Assembly (NCBI RefSeq): GCF_000737335.2
Contig: NZ_JMCC02000035.1
Span: 17,191-81,190 of the forward strand
DNA: 64,000 nt
Direction of reading: 5' to 3'
From: Enhygromyxa salina
GTDB taxonomy: Bacteria > Myxococcota_A > Polyangia > Nannocystales > Nannocystaceae
This document shows positions 8,781 to 17,209 of this stretch, piece after piece; position 1 is the stretch's first letter; every line of letters begins with the position of its first letter. The position numbers and the translations under genes are program-made. The notes beneath the pieces were generated by a model, which worked only from the letters and a program-made list of their open reading frames with translations, was not told where the DNA came from and ran no database searches.

Positions 8781-9674
8781 TCACTGCGCGTCGCTGCGCA
8801 GGATCATGATCGGTGCCGAGAACACCGGCTCGCCCAGGTCGTCTTCGTACGTCAGGTGGTCGAACGTGGCGACCACCGCGGTCAGCGAGACCATGCCGGC
8901 CGAAGACGCGGGCAAGAGCACCGGCCCGAACGCATCCTCGTCCGAGGGCACGACCCCGTTGTAGCCCACTTCGCACATGGGATTGTCGATGAGGCAGCCG
9001 GGGAACGGCGCGTCGTAGTAGACGTGGACGTGCTCGCGCATGGTCTGGGGCGGCCCGATCTCGATGCCGCCCAGGGTGACGACCTCGGCCTCGATGACCT
9101 GCGAGTCGAGACCAAAGACATCGCCGGGCCACGGCTTGCGCAGCGCGACGTGCTCGCGGCCATCGTCGACCCACACGATCCGGCGGGCTTGTGCCGTCTC
9201 GTTGTCGTAGTCGGTCCCATCGTTGAGCCGGGCCTGGACGACGATCCGGTGGGCCCCGGGCGTGTTGGGGATGTCGATGTTGGCCAGCACCCCTGCGCTG
9301 ATATCACCGCTGTCGATCACCGCGGCCTCCTGGCCGTTGATGAACACGACCAAGTGGCCCTCGCCAGGTACGGGCTCGTTGGAGGCCGACCGGCTGCGCA
9401 AGATCAAGTTGGCACCCGAGACGCTGAGGATGTCTGTGTTTGCGTTGCCGAAGAGATATTTTTCTTCGGACTCGGGGTTTTGGATCTGCAGCACGGGCAG
9501 CTTGACGGCCTCGCACACCTTCTGCAGACACTCTTGCTCCCCCGGGCAGTCGAGGTCATCGACGCAGGCATAGATGCCGCCAGTTGCGGGATCCGGCGTG
9601 TTGGTGAGGCAACCAGCCAGCGAGATGCACGCGAGCAGACCAGTGGGGATGAACAAGCGATGTTGCGAGCGCAT
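8781..9674 (-). CDS. Hypothetical lipoprotein
   Basis: A 297-residue secreted lipoprotein, with a signal peptide of about 22 residues ending LAGC. The mature part begins with a short Cys-rich stretch (CVDDLDCPGEQECLQKVC) and continues as beta-rich sequence (ILSVSGANLILRSRS, LVVFINGQEAAVIDSG, GAHRIVVQARLNDGT) that reads like one or two Ig-like domains. I recognise no enzyme motif. The start at 9674 is supported because the ATG overlaps the stop of the upstream TPR gene (TAATG), implying translational coupling; an in-frame extension upstream would lack a proper signal. It is the last gene of the leftward locus that begins at 13841. Confidence 0.8.
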   Translation of the reverse strand: MRSQHRLFIPTGLLACISLAGCLTNTPDPATGGIYACVDDLDCPGEQECLQKVCEAVKLPVLQIQNPESEEKYLFGNANTDILSVSGANLILRSRSASNEPVPGEGHLVVFINGQEAAVIDSGDISAGVLANIDIPNTPGAHRIVVQARLNDGTDYDNETAQARRIVWVDDGREHVALRKPWPGDVFGLDSQVIEAEVVTLGGIEIGPPQTMREHVHVYYDAPFPGCLIDNPMCEVGYNGVVPSDEDAFGPVLLPASSAGMVSLTAVVATFDHLTYEDDLGEPVFSAPIMILRSDAQ

Positions 9675-10540
9675 TAGAAGCTTCCCTGCAAGGTGAGGCC
9701 GCCACCCGTCCGGCTCCACATGGGCGAGACCGACAGCCGCGCCGCGGGACCGGCCGCGTTCTTGGCTTTTTTGTTCTTGGACAGACCCACGGCCAGCAGC
9801 GCCGCGCCGGTGATCGCCAGCGCCCCGCCGGCGCCGATCATCACGAGCTCGAGAGTTTGGTTGCGGCTGGCCCGGGTGGCGATCTCATCGGCCTCCGCGA
9901 AGGTCAGACGCTCGGGGTTGCCGTTCAACACATCGCCCAACTTGCCGTTGTCACCGGCAACGGCGATCCCAAATCCAAGCCCGCCGCCAAGCCCAACGGC
10001 CACACCCACGCCGAGCAGCGCCCCGCCGGCGATCACCAGCTTGCGACCGGGATTCTCGTCGAGCTCGGGCTCCAAGATCGGCTCGGGCTCCGGGTTGGGA
10101 TCGGGCCGGTTCTTCTCCTCTTCGATCCGGCGCTCGAGATCTTCGACCGTGGACTCCACCACCGCACGGTCGCCGCTGTCCTCGGCCGTGCGCAGGTAGG
10201 TCTGGTAGTGGCGCACCGCCTCCTCCAGCTTGCCCAGGCGCTCGTAGCACTTGGCGATGTTGAACTGGAAGTCGGGCGAAGCGTAGAGCGTGGCGGCCTC
10301 TTGGAACGCCTCGAGCGCCTCTTCGAACTTCGCGTCGTTGTAGAGCTCCGTGCCGCGGCGGTAGGCCTCTACGGCGCGCTCGGGCGGGCCGGACGCCGGC
10401 TCTTCTTCGGGGGGCGGCGACGACTTCGCCTTGGCCGGAGCCGCGAAGGTGATCGCTGGCGCCAGGGTGAGGAGTCCACACAAAACGGGGGAGAGGATGC
10501 GGGCGAGCCTTTTCACGCGGAACGCCGAGCATAACAGCAT
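9674..10540 (-). CDS. TPR protein with C-terminal membrane segments
   Basis: 288 residues. A signal-like N-terminus (LSPVLCGLLTLAPAITFAAPA) is followed by a Pro/Glu linker and about three TPR-like helix pairs (residues 55-125, including RGTELYNDAKFEEALEAFQEA and FNIAKCYERLGKLEEAVRHY), another Pro/Glu linker, and two Gly/Ala-rich hydrophobic segments near residues 165-195 and 235-255. This TPR plus double-helix layout is common in myxobacterial envelope proteins of unknown role. A GTG eight codons downstream could also be the start. It overlaps the next gene by one base and follows the TPR lipoprotein gene by 14 bp, so it sits within an operon. Confidence 0.82.
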   Translation of the reverse strand: MLLCSAFRVKRLARILSPVLCGLLTLAPAITFAAPAKAKSSPPPEEEPASGPPERAVEAYRRGTELYNDAKFEEALEAFQEAATLYASPDFQFNIAKCYERLGKLEEAVRHYQTYLRTAEDSGDRAVVESTVEDLERRIEEEKNRPDPNPEPEPILEPELDENPGRKLVIAGGALLGVGVAVGLGGGLGFGIAVAGDNGKLGDVLNGNPERLTFAEADEIATRASRNQTLELVMIGAGGALAITGAALLAVGLSKNKKAKNAAGPAARLSVSPMWSRTGGGLTLQGSF

Positions 10541-10554
10541 CGAGCGCGAGCCGC

Positions 10555-11793
10555 CTACCCCGCCAGCGGGTCCCCCGCGACGAGCCGGGCCAGCCGATCG
10601 AGATCATGGCCACCCGCGCCCCGCGAGCGCGCCTGCTCCAGCGCGGCGCGGGCCGCTTCGTGCTCGCCGACCGCGACCAACAGCTCGGCGAGGCGGCGCA
10701 GGTTGTCCTCGTTCGGAGCGACCAACGCGACTTGACGGGCCAGCTCGAGCGTGCGGGGCTCATGAGGCGCGAACTGGATCAGATGATCCAGCGCGTGCGC
10801 CCCGGCGCCCTCGGGCAGCGCGGCCAAGCGTCGCTCGTGCTCGCTACGGGCCGCGGCGATCCACTTTTGCGCCTCGGCGTCGCTGCCTTGGCGGGCCAGG
10901 ATCTCTGCGAGCGCGTCCATGAATTCTGGGTGGCCCGTCCGCTCGATCACGTCGCGGTAGATCAGCTCGGCCTCCTCGGTTCGGCCCAGAGCGGCGAGCG
11001 CCTCTGCGCGGTGCTCGGCCACCAACCACCAGCCGGGGAACGCCTGCTCCGCCGCGTCGTAGCTGATCAGCGCGGCCTCGGGCCGCTCACGGGCCCACTC
11101 GACCAGGCCCAGCTGCAGCAGCACCCACGCCGCGCCCTGGCCTGCGCCGAGCTCCGCCCGCGCCGATGTGAAGCCCGCGAGCGCGGCGTCGTACTCACCG
11201 CGGCGTCGGGCCAGCAGCGCGAGCCGGGCAGCGGTCACCGCCGCGTCGGCACCCAGCTCGCGCGCCTGCTCGTAGGCTTGGCGGGCGCCGTCTAGATCGC
11301 CGCGCTGGGCCGCCAGCTCACCGCGCGCCGTGGCCAGCTGAATGTTCATGGCCTGGGTCCGAACCGGCGCCGCCTCGACCTTGGCAATGCCCCGCTCGGC
11401 CTGGGCCAGCCGGTGGAGCGACAGATCCAGCTCGAGCCTGGTGAGCACCGGTCCGCCGCCTGCGGGCGCGACCGCGAACCCAGCGTCGAGGGCCCGATCC
11501 GCCGCCGCCCAGTCGTCGATCGAGCCGGTCAGCCGCGCGCGGCGAACCAGCAGCTGGGCGACCAGCTCGTGGTCCGCCCACCCGTCGCGCTGCTCGGCCA
11601 GCTCGCGGGCGTCGTCGAGCTGACGATCGATCGCGCGCAACGCCCCGACGTACGTCCCCTGCTGGTCTGCCGCCTGCACGGCCGCCGCAGGCTCGGCCTC
11701 ACCGCGCTGCTCGGCGCCGCGCTGACAGCCCGACACCGCCAACAACGAGATGGCGGCGAGCCAGACACGACCCTTGTTTGCTGTCACGGTCAT
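10555..11793 (-). CDS. TPR-repeat lipoprotein
   Basis: 412 residues. A signal peptide ends in the lipobox VSGC at about residue 23, and the rest is almost entirely helical with repeated TPR-like units, for example GDLDGARQAYEQARELG, GRTEEAELIYRDVIERTG and GEHEAARAALEQARSRG. Such proteins act as scaffolds in the outer membrane or periplasm; no partner can be named. It lies between the split DUF4331 genes and a second TPR protein gene, all read leftward, suggesting that it works with these exported proteins. The 125-bp gap upstream of it holds a 20-bp tandem repeat. Confidence 0.85.
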   Translation of the reverse strand: MTVTANKGRVWLAAISLLAVSGCQRGAEQRGEAEPAAAVQAADQQGTYVGALRAIDRQLDDARELAEQRDGWADHELVAQLLVRRARLTGSIDDWAAADRALDAGFAVAPAGGGPVLTRLELDLSLHRLAQAERGIAKVEAAPVRTQAMNIQLATARGELAAQRGDLDGARQAYEQARELGADAAVTAARLALLARRRGEYDAALAGFTSARAELGAGQGAAWVLLQLGLVEWARERPEAALISYDAAEQAFPGWWLVAEHRAEALAALGRTEEAELIYRDVIERTGHPEFMDALAEILARQGSDAEAQKWIAAARSEHERRLAALPEGAGAHALDHLIQFAPHEPRTLELARQVALVAPNEDNLRRLAELLVAVGEHEAARAALEQARSRGAGGHDLDRLARLVAGDPLAG

Positions 11794-11850
11794 CAGCTTG
11801 GCGGGGTCCGGCGCCCACGAGCCGGGCGCCGAACCGTACTACAGCATGAG

Positions 11851-11930
11851 CTGGCTGCTCAGCCCCCTTGCCGGCTGCTCAGCCCCCTTGCCGGCTGCTC
11901 AGCCCCCTTGCCGGCTGCTCAGCCCCCTTG
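11851..11930. repeat. 20-bp tandem repeat, four copies
   Basis: Four consecutive 20-bp units, (C)TGGCTGCTCAGCCCCCTTG / CCGGCTGCTCAGCCCCCTTG, at 11851, 11871, 11891 and 11911. Only the first unit differs, by a single base. The last unit contains the stop codon and final Gly-Gly codons of the DUF4331 C-terminal gene, so the array looks like a local amplification of that gene's 3' end. Confidence 0.95.
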
Positions 11931-12518
11931 ATAGGGCGCGAGGTACGGGAACGCGGTCTCGAACGGCAAGTCGTTCGCGGTCGGGTTGAGCGCGCCGACC
12001 AAGGTCGTTGCATCCTGTCCGGTCGCGGTCAGATCCAGCAGCACGACCGCCAAGGTCACGTCGATCACGGGGTCGGTCAGCAAGCGCCCATTGGGGAACC
12101 CTGCCGCCGCGCCAAGATCGATCTTGAGCGTGTCCGGCACGACCAGCGGCGCGGCCTGAGCCACGCAGTCAGCCGGCGCACAGGCGACCAGGCCCGCGCC
12201 CATCAGGTCATCGTCGAGGGCGGCGTGCAGCCCCTCGACCGACATCGTGATCTGCTCGACGAAGTCACCGTTGGCGTCGGCGGCCGGGTTGGCCTCGTTG
12301 TAGGCCTGCTTGTCAACGATCACCGCGGTGCCGATCGCCGGCATGCCGATCCGGTCGACGCGGGTGTACTCGGCCGGGGTCTCCTCGGCGAACACGTAGG
12401 GATCGCCGTCGTCACCGGGCGCGTCGTCGCCGTTGCAGGCGGGCGCGAGCAGCAGCAAGGACACCAGCCCAGCGACGGGCCACCAGATGTTGCGGTTTGA
12501 CTGGTTCGAGATGGTCAT
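11919..12518 (-). CDS. DUF4331 protein, C-terminal half (lipoprotein)
   Basis: 199 residues from the ATG at 12518. It has its own signal peptide (WPVAGLVSLLLLAPAC lipobox) and an acidic linker, followed by sequence corresponding to the second half of DUF4331 proteins: RVDRIGMPAIGTAVI, a central FVEQITMSVEG segment, and GFPNGRLLTDPVIDVTLAVV, the family's conserved end motif. DUF4331 is normally one protein of about 400-500 residues; here the first half is the neighbouring gene, whose stop is 2 bp upstream. Because this half has a separate lipoprotein signal, the split looks functional rather than a simple frameshift. Function of the family is unknown; it is exported. Confidence 0.82.
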   Translation of the reverse strand: MTISNQSNRNIWWPVAGLVSLLLLAPACNGDDAPGDDGDPYVFAEETPAEYTRVDRIGMPAIGTAVIVDKQAYNEANPAADANGDFVEQITMSVEGLHAALDDDLMGAGLVACAPADCVAQAAPLVVPDTLKIDLGAAAGFPNGRLLTDPVIDVTLAVVLLDLTATGQDATTLVGALNPTANDLPFETAFPYLAPYQGG

Positions 12519-12520
12519 GA

Positions 12521-13135
12521 TCAGCGCCTCCCCGTTGTCGCCCACACGGCGATCGACTCACTGCTCAGCGCGGCCTGGTCGAACTCGACCACGATCGCGC
12601 CGGTGTTCTTGGCGGCCACGAAGTCGCGGGCTGGATCAAAGCCCAAGGTCCCGGTCATCAAGGTGTCCTTGAAGCCCTGGAGATCGAAAAAGAAGGGATC
12701 ATCGCGGAACCCCCCAAACACCTGCACGCCAGCGTCGTCGTCGCTGACGACCTCGTCGACTGGCCCGACCAGCGCGCCCTCGTAGCCCGGGATGCCCGTG
12801 ACCTGCACGCCCCACTCGCCCGCCGCGTTCTCGCCAAAGCGGGCCCAGATCTCGTGATCGGGGGCGTTGTCGCCGTTGGTGTCGATGTGAAAGCCGTACA
12901 GCACGTCGGGGTCGTAGCTCGGCGTCTCCGACTTCAGCTTGTAGCCATCGAAGGTCAGGATCAGCGTCATCCGCCCGCCCTCGTGGAAAGCGTAGAGGTC
13001 GCCAATGTCCGCCGACTTGTCGCTGAACGAGGTCGTGTCGGCCTCGTCATGGTCCGCCGCAACGACGACCGTTGACACGATCGCACCGCTCGCGATCACG
13101 CCTGCCCAGATCAATTGCCTTGTTGTGAGTCGCAT
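12521..13135 (-). CDS. DUF4331 protein, N-terminal half (secreted)
   Basis: 204 residues. After a signal peptide (LIWAGVIASGAIVSTVVVAADHDEAD) come the motifs of the first half of DUF4331: SADIGDLYAFHEGG, VLYGFHIDTNGDNAPDHEI with Asp/Asn residues that resemble a calcium-binding loop, and GGFRDDPFFFDLQGF. The start at 13135 is chosen because it gives a clean signal peptide; a GTG 57 bp upstream would spoil it. The stop is followed after 2 bp by the ATG of the second half. The upstream redoxin gene ends 91 bp away. Two chains probably assemble outside the cytoplasm, which is inference. Confidence 0.82.
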   Translation of the reverse strand: MRLTTRQLIWAGVIASGAIVSTVVVAADHDEADTTSFSDKSADIGDLYAFHEGGRMTLILTFDGYKLKSETPSYDPDVLYGFHIDTNGDNAPDHEIWARFGENAAGEWGVQVTGIPGYEGALVGPVDEVVSDDDAGVQVFGGFRDDPFFFDLQGFKDTLMTGTLGFDPARDFVAAKNTGAIVVEFDQAALSSESIAVWATTGRR

Positions 13136-13226
13136 ATCGGTGCCCGCTAAATAACACATCCAGAGTTTGCGCAACGTGGGATGACACAGCACCCGCCCGC
13201 GAATTCAGCGCCAGCGTGGCGCAGGA

Positions 13227-13841
13227 CTATCGCAGGGGCGGCAGGGGGCAGCCCACGGCCGCGGTCTCGGCCACCGCTGGCGACCGACCGGCGAGCACGG
13301 CCTCGAGCGCGTCAACGAGCTCGTCGGTGCTCGCCTCGGCCCGGGCCTGGCCGTAATCAACGTACCAATCATCAATCCGACCACGGTAACGACGATCCCC
13401 GGTGGCGTCGAATACCGCGACACTCGGCGTGACCTCGGCCCCGGCCCGCGCGACCGAGGTCTGCTCGGGATCGCGCAGGGCTGTGCCGGGCAGCCCGTAC
13501 GCCTGCATGTGCTCACGGATCACCGTGGGGGTCTCGTCGGGGTCGACGTAGATCAGCCACAGGTCCACGGGGGCCGCGGCGAACCGGGCGCCGATCCGAG
13601 CGAGCTTGGGCGCGTAGCGATTGGAGATCGGGCAGTCGGTTCGCAAGAACACCAGCACGTCCGCGCGGCCGTTCGGCGCCAGCGGATCGAGCACCTGACC
13701 GTCGAGATCCAACGTGCCCAACGACGCGGCGCTCGAGGACGGAGCGAGCTTCGCCTGCTCCGGCACGCCGCCGCGTTCACAACCGAGTGTCATCGCTACC
13801 ACCCACGCGGGCACCAGCCAGGGTCGTGCGCGCAGCCGCAT
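13227..13841 (-). CDS. Redoxin / thioredoxin-fold lipoprotein
   Basis: 204 residues with a lipoprotein signal ending LGC at about residue 21. The domain reads VLVFLRTDCPISNRYAPKL, the N-terminal cysteine of a thioredoxin-like active site with the second Cys replaced (CPISN), followed by IYVDPDETPTVIREHMQAYG and VTPSVAVFDATGDRRYRGRIDD, the cis-proline (TPS) and the strand after it. It resembles the SCO1/redoxin proteins found next to copper monooxygenase-like lipoproteins. It begins the leftward locus and could serve thiol or metal delivery for the exported partners. A single-Cys site makes disulfide exchange of the usual kind doubtful. Confidence 0.85.
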   Translation of the reverse strand: MRLRARPWLVPAWVVAMTLGCERGGVPEQAKLAPSSSAASLGTLDLDGQVLDPLAPNGRADVLVFLRTDCPISNRYAPKLARIGARFAAAPVDLWLIYVDPDETPTVIREHMQAYGLPGTALRDPEQTSVARAGAEVTPSVAVFDATGDRRYRGRIDDWYVDYGQARAEASTDELVDALEAVLAGRSPAVAETAAVGCPLPPLR

Positions 13842-13944
13842 GTTCGAGACACTATCGCGTCCGACCGGGATGGGACAGCAGCGAGAGCGCCGTCAGGCGA
13901 GCGGACGGGCAAACGTCGCACAAGTGGGGTATACCCACGCGCCG

Positions 13945-14949
13945 ATGCCACAAACCAGCACCCAAGTGATCCTGGTCAATCGCCCGACTGGGCTGCCCAC
14001 GTCGAGCGACTTCGAGATCCGCAGTCAGCCCGTGCCGGAGCCGGCAGCCGGCGAGCTCGTCGTCGCCAACCTCTACATCTCGCTGGATCCGGCCATGCGC
14101 GGGTGGATGCGAGACGCCCGCTCCTACGTGCCACCCGTCGGCCTTGGCGAGGTCATGCGGGCCGGCGCCGTGGGCCGCGTGCTCGCCTCGCGCGATCCCA
14201 ATTTTGCCGAGGGCGACCACGTCAGCGGTCTGCTCGGGGTCCAGTCGATCGCCTGCGTGCCGGGCAAGGGCTTGCGCAAGGTCGACCCCAAGCTCGCGCC
14301 GCTGTCGGCCTATTTGGGGGTCTTGGGCATGCCAGCGATGACCGCCTACTTCGGCTTGCTCGAGGTCGGGGCGCTCGCGGCGGACGACACGGTGCTGGTC
14401 TCGGGCGCGGCCGGAGCCGTCGGATCCATGGTTGGCCAGATCGCCAAGCTCAAGGGCGCCCGCGCCGTCGGGCTCGCCGGCGGCCCCGAGAAGTGCCAAC
14501 ACTTGGTGAACGAGCTCGGCTTCGACGCCGCGATTGACTACAAGCACGACGACGTCAAGGCGAAGATCAAAGCAACCTGCCCCGATCGCGTGAACGTGTA
14601 CTTTGACAACGTCGGCGGCGAGCTGCTGAACATCGCGCTGACCCAGCTGGCCATGCGCGCGCGCGTGGTCATCTGCGGCGCGATCTCGCAGTACAACCAC
14701 CTCGAGAAGATCGAGGGCCCCTCCAACTATATGTCGCTGTTGGTGTCCCGCGCGCGCATGGAGGGCTTTGTCGTGTTCGACTACGCCAAGCGCTACGACG
14801 AGGCGTCCCAGCAGCTGGGCGCGTGGCTGAGCGCCGGCAAGCTGAGCTATCGCGAGACCGTGATCGAGGGGCTCGACAACTTCGCCGATAGCTTCGCCAA
14901 GCTGTTCACCGGGGACAAGCTCGGCAAGCTGGTGCTCAAAGTCGGCTGA
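13945..14949 (+). CDS. NADP-dependent medium-chain reductase (zinc-independent, CurA/LTB4DH-like)
   Basis: 334 residues, the usual length for zinc-independent MDR reductases such as CurA or leukotriene B4 12-hydroxydehydrogenase. VNRPTGLPTSSDF and LDPAMRGWM match the family N-terminus, VLVSGAAGAVGSMVGQIAKLKG is the nucleotide-binding AxxGxxG loop, and DRVNVYFDNVGGE and CGAISQYN are further conserved points. No zinc-ligand cysteines are present. It probably reduces alkenals or other activated double bonds with NADPH. The ATG at 13945 gives the family N-terminus; the longer open frame upstream overlaps the divergent redoxin gene. Followed by a strong terminator. Confidence 0.93.
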   Translation: MPQTSTQVILVNRPTGLPTSSDFEIRSQPVPEPAAGELVVANLYISLDPAMRGWMRDARSYVPPVGLGEVMRAGAVGRVLASRDPNFAEGDHVSGLLGVQSIACVPGKGLRKVDPKLAPLSAYLGVLGMPAMTAYFGLLEVGALAADDTVLVSGAAGAVGSMVGQIAKLKGARAVGLAGGPEKCQHLVNELGFDAAIDYKHDDVKAKIKATCPDRVNVYFDNVGGELLNIALTQLAMRARVVICGAISQYNHLEKIEGPSNYMSLLVSRARMEGFVVFDYAKRYDEASQQLGAWLSAGKLSYRETVIEGLDNFADSFAKLFTGDKLGKLVLKVG

Positions 14950-14972
14950 AGGTCTGGCTGAAAGTTCGCCTC

Positions 14973-15026
14973 GCACGACCCAGTCAGAGTCTCGTCGCAG
15001 CGAGACACTGATTGGGTCGTGCTTTT
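14973..15026 (+). terminator. Rho-independent terminator
   Basis: A near-perfect stem of about 22 bp, with left arm GCACGACCCAGTCAGAGTCT and right arm GACACTGATTGGGTCGTGC, with a six-base loop, followed by TTTT. It lies 23 bp after the reductase stop and between two convergent genes, so it may serve both strands. Confidence 0.85.
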
Positions 15027-15061
15027 GGGGTCTGCGGGGGTCAGGTGCCCGCTCACCGAGG

Positions 15062-15216
15062 CGATGTTCTCGAGTCGAGCGCGCAGCGCTTGATTCCGAC
15101 AGGCGAGCGTTTGGGGTGAGCGAAGGGGGCTCCGCCGAAGCGAGGGGGCTTTTCGAAAGCCCCCTTGAAGACATAGTAGGCCCGAGTCGAGCGCGCAGCG
15201 CTTGATTCGGGCCTAG
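15062..15216. mobile_element. MITE-like element (copy 2)
   Basis: Positions 15097-15216 match 8621-8742 almost base for base, differing mainly by a 3-bp deletion in GCTCCGCC(GCC)GAAGCG and a few substitutions. The left part (15070-15096) repeats the CGAGTCGAGCGCGCAGCGCT segment of the right end in direct orientation instead of the inverted end seen in copy 1. The right end (GGGCCTAG) provides the stop codon of the adjacent leftward gene. Confidence 0.75.
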
Positions 15217-17129
15217 GAGCCCGCCTCGGTCTTGGGCGCGGTCCGGACCGCGCGAATTCCCGTGTCGTGGCTGCGATCTTGGTAGCCGAGCAGACCCGAG
15301 CCAAAGCAGCGATCCGCGATCCGGCCCGACGTCACCTTGGTGTACCAAGAGCCACCGCGAAACCCGATGCCAAGGTGGTCCGCGCCCGGCCAGCTGTTGG
15401 CTTGGTTGGGGCTGCCGGTCCCGTCGAGATCTCCGGTTCCGTGGTCGCCCGTGAAGCTGCGGCCCGTGTCGACGCCGGCCGAGATCACGTACTCCCACAG
15501 GTTCCCGCTCAGGCCCATGATCTCGTAGTGAGAGGCGCCGGTCTCTTCGCGCCAGGTGAAGGTCTGATCGGTGTCGATCACCCCGGGCATGTGCACCGCC
15601 TCGGCCGAGCACTGGTAGCGAGAGGCTCGAAACGCGTCATCGGGCACCGGCCCCTGGCCCCCGTCGCCGCCTTGAAACGGCTGCATCGCGTTGCCAAGGT
15701 TGCAGTTGCCCTGGACGATCGGCCGGTCGCTCTCGTGACCCAGGATCACCAGCGACTGCACCAACGTGGTCGAGCCCCAGGCGTACTCCCCAGCGACAGG
15801 CGCGATCGGGCCCCGCGCGGCTTTTTCATACTCGAACTCGGTCATGGGCCGCAGCCCCGCCCACCAGATATAGGCTTTGGCGTCCGCCCACGAGGCCCAA
15901 TTGTTCGCGCGCTCGGGTCGGGTGCACACCCGCGGCGACCCCCAAGTCTTGAACACGGTGTAGCGATAGTCACCCTGGCCGCCGTAGGGAAACCGAATGG
16001 TGATTTGATGGCCCTGCAGATGGTTGATGAAGTCGCAGTACTCGCCCTGCGTCAGCTGATGCTTGAGCACGTAGTAGCCCACGCTGCCCTTCGGGAACGC
16101 GGCGGGGATGTCGGCGTGTTCGCCCATCTGCCCGGTGTTGTCCCACGTCAGCATGCCGGGCTCGTCCCCCACTGCGATCGCGGCTTCGGAGCGGATGACA
16201 TAGCTGCGATCCCTGCCATCGTCATCGTCATCGCCGGCCTCGTAGAAGCAGCAGTATGGCCCGTCTGCGCCCTGTGGGTCACCCACACGAAACTCGCTGG
16301 GCGCCACGTACACCATCTCGAGCGCCCCGATCCAGACCTTGAGCGCCTCGCCGTCGCACGCTGTCGTCGTGCGTAGGCGAACCCCACGCAGCCCGAGCGG
16401 GCCTCGCCCGTCGCGGTCGCGGTAGATGAACACGCCGACCCCGTCCTCGCTGGGCACGATCACCGTGCCCTCGGGCGCGCCGTGGTCCGCCGCAAGCGTG
16501 GACACGTTCATGTGTTGCCACGCCGTGAAGCTGGTGACGCGCTGCTTGCCCTCGCTGCTGGGGTTCAAGAACGCGAAGTCCTCGTCGACCTCGACCTGTT
16601 GACCGCCCGACGCGACCCGCCGTTGGTGCAGCCGAAGCGCCTGGATGGGCGGTGGTGGATCGCCGAATGTGTCCTGGAGCTTGGCGTCGAGGCCCGCGAG
16701 CAGCTGCGCGGGTGAGGGCGGCCCGCCGCCAGGCAGGGGGATCCCGGCCAGCGTCGGCCCCTCGCCCCCGGAGCCCGGCAACACCGAAGGTGGCTTGGGC
16801 AGCTTGGCGAGCAGCGACTTCACCCCCGCTAGCTCGGCGCGAACCGTGGCCGCGATCTCTGCCGTCTTGGCGCGCACGCTGCCCTTGGCGTGGAGCCGCT
16901 CGACCGCGTCCTCGACCGACTCGACCTCCTCTGTCTTGCCAGGCTTGACCTTCAAGAACAGCCACGCGGCGCTCCAGTGCTCGCCCGCGCGAAACGCCTC
17001 GCGCCAGTCCAGATCAAAGCTGACGTCGTAGGTGCCACCGGGGTGTTCGATCACCCGAACGTTGGAGACCACGAGCCGCCGGGTCTGGGACTGGGAAGGC
17101 GGGGGAAGCTGCGTCGCGGATACGTCCAT
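15213..17129 (-). CDS. Formylglycine-generating enzyme (SUMF1/FGE-sulfatase) family protein
   Basis: 638 residues. Residues about 20-280 form a beta-rich N-terminal part with a conserved opening (VVSNVRVIEHPGGTYDVSFD, then WSAAWLFLKVKPG). Residues about 290-630 form the FGE-sulfatase domain: YYVLKHQLTQGEYCDFINHL, WADAKAYIWWAGLRPMTEFE, MGLSGNLWEYV and GFRGGSWYT. One C-terminal Cys (ADRCFGSG) lies near where FGE has its catalytic cysteines, but the usual pair is not obvious, so true formylglycine synthesis is doubtful; many relatives bind sugars or act on other substrates. No signal peptide. An ATG six codons upstream is less likely. The stop codon comes from the adjoining repeat element. Confidence 0.85.
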   Translation of the reverse strand: MDVSATQLPPPSQSQTRRLVVSNVRVIEHPGGTYDVSFDLDWREAFRAGEHWSAAWLFLKVKPGKTEEVESVEDAVERLHAKGSVRAKTAEIAATVRAELAGVKSLLAKLPKPPSVLPGSGGEGPTLAGIPLPGGGPPSPAQLLAGLDAKLQDTFGDPPPPIQALRLHQRRVASGGQQVEVDEDFAFLNPSSEGKQRVTSFTAWQHMNVSTLAADHGAPEGTVIVPSEDGVGVFIYRDRDGRGPLGLRGVRLRTTTACDGEALKVWIGALEMVYVAPSEFRVGDPQGADGPYCCFYEAGDDDDDGRDRSYVIRSEAAIAVGDEPGMLTWDNTGQMGEHADIPAAFPKGSVGYYVLKHQLTQGEYCDFINHLQGHQITIRFPYGGQGDYRYTVFKTWGSPRVCTRPERANNWASWADAKAYIWWAGLRPMTEFEYEKAARGPIAPVAGEYAWGSTTLVQSLVILGHESDRPIVQGNCNLGNAMQPFQGGDGGQGPVPDDAFRASRYQCSAEAVHMPGVIDTDQTFTWREETGASHYEIMGLSGNLWEYVISAGVDTGRSFTGDHGTGDLDGTGSPNQANSWPGADHLGIGFRGGSWYTKVTSGRIADRCFGSGLLGYQDRSHDTGIRAVRTAPKTEAGS

Positions 17130-17209
17130 GTGCCCGCAGTATCGCATGATTGTTGGGGGCTCGACATCGTCGGCCCGGTCCCGCAGCGGGGGGGGTGATC
17201 GCAGCAGCG

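Noticed and set aside
15213..17129. Sulfatase-modifying function for the FGE-like protein
   Set aside because: No sulfatase gene nearby and the catalytic cysteine pair is not clear; kept only as a family assignment.
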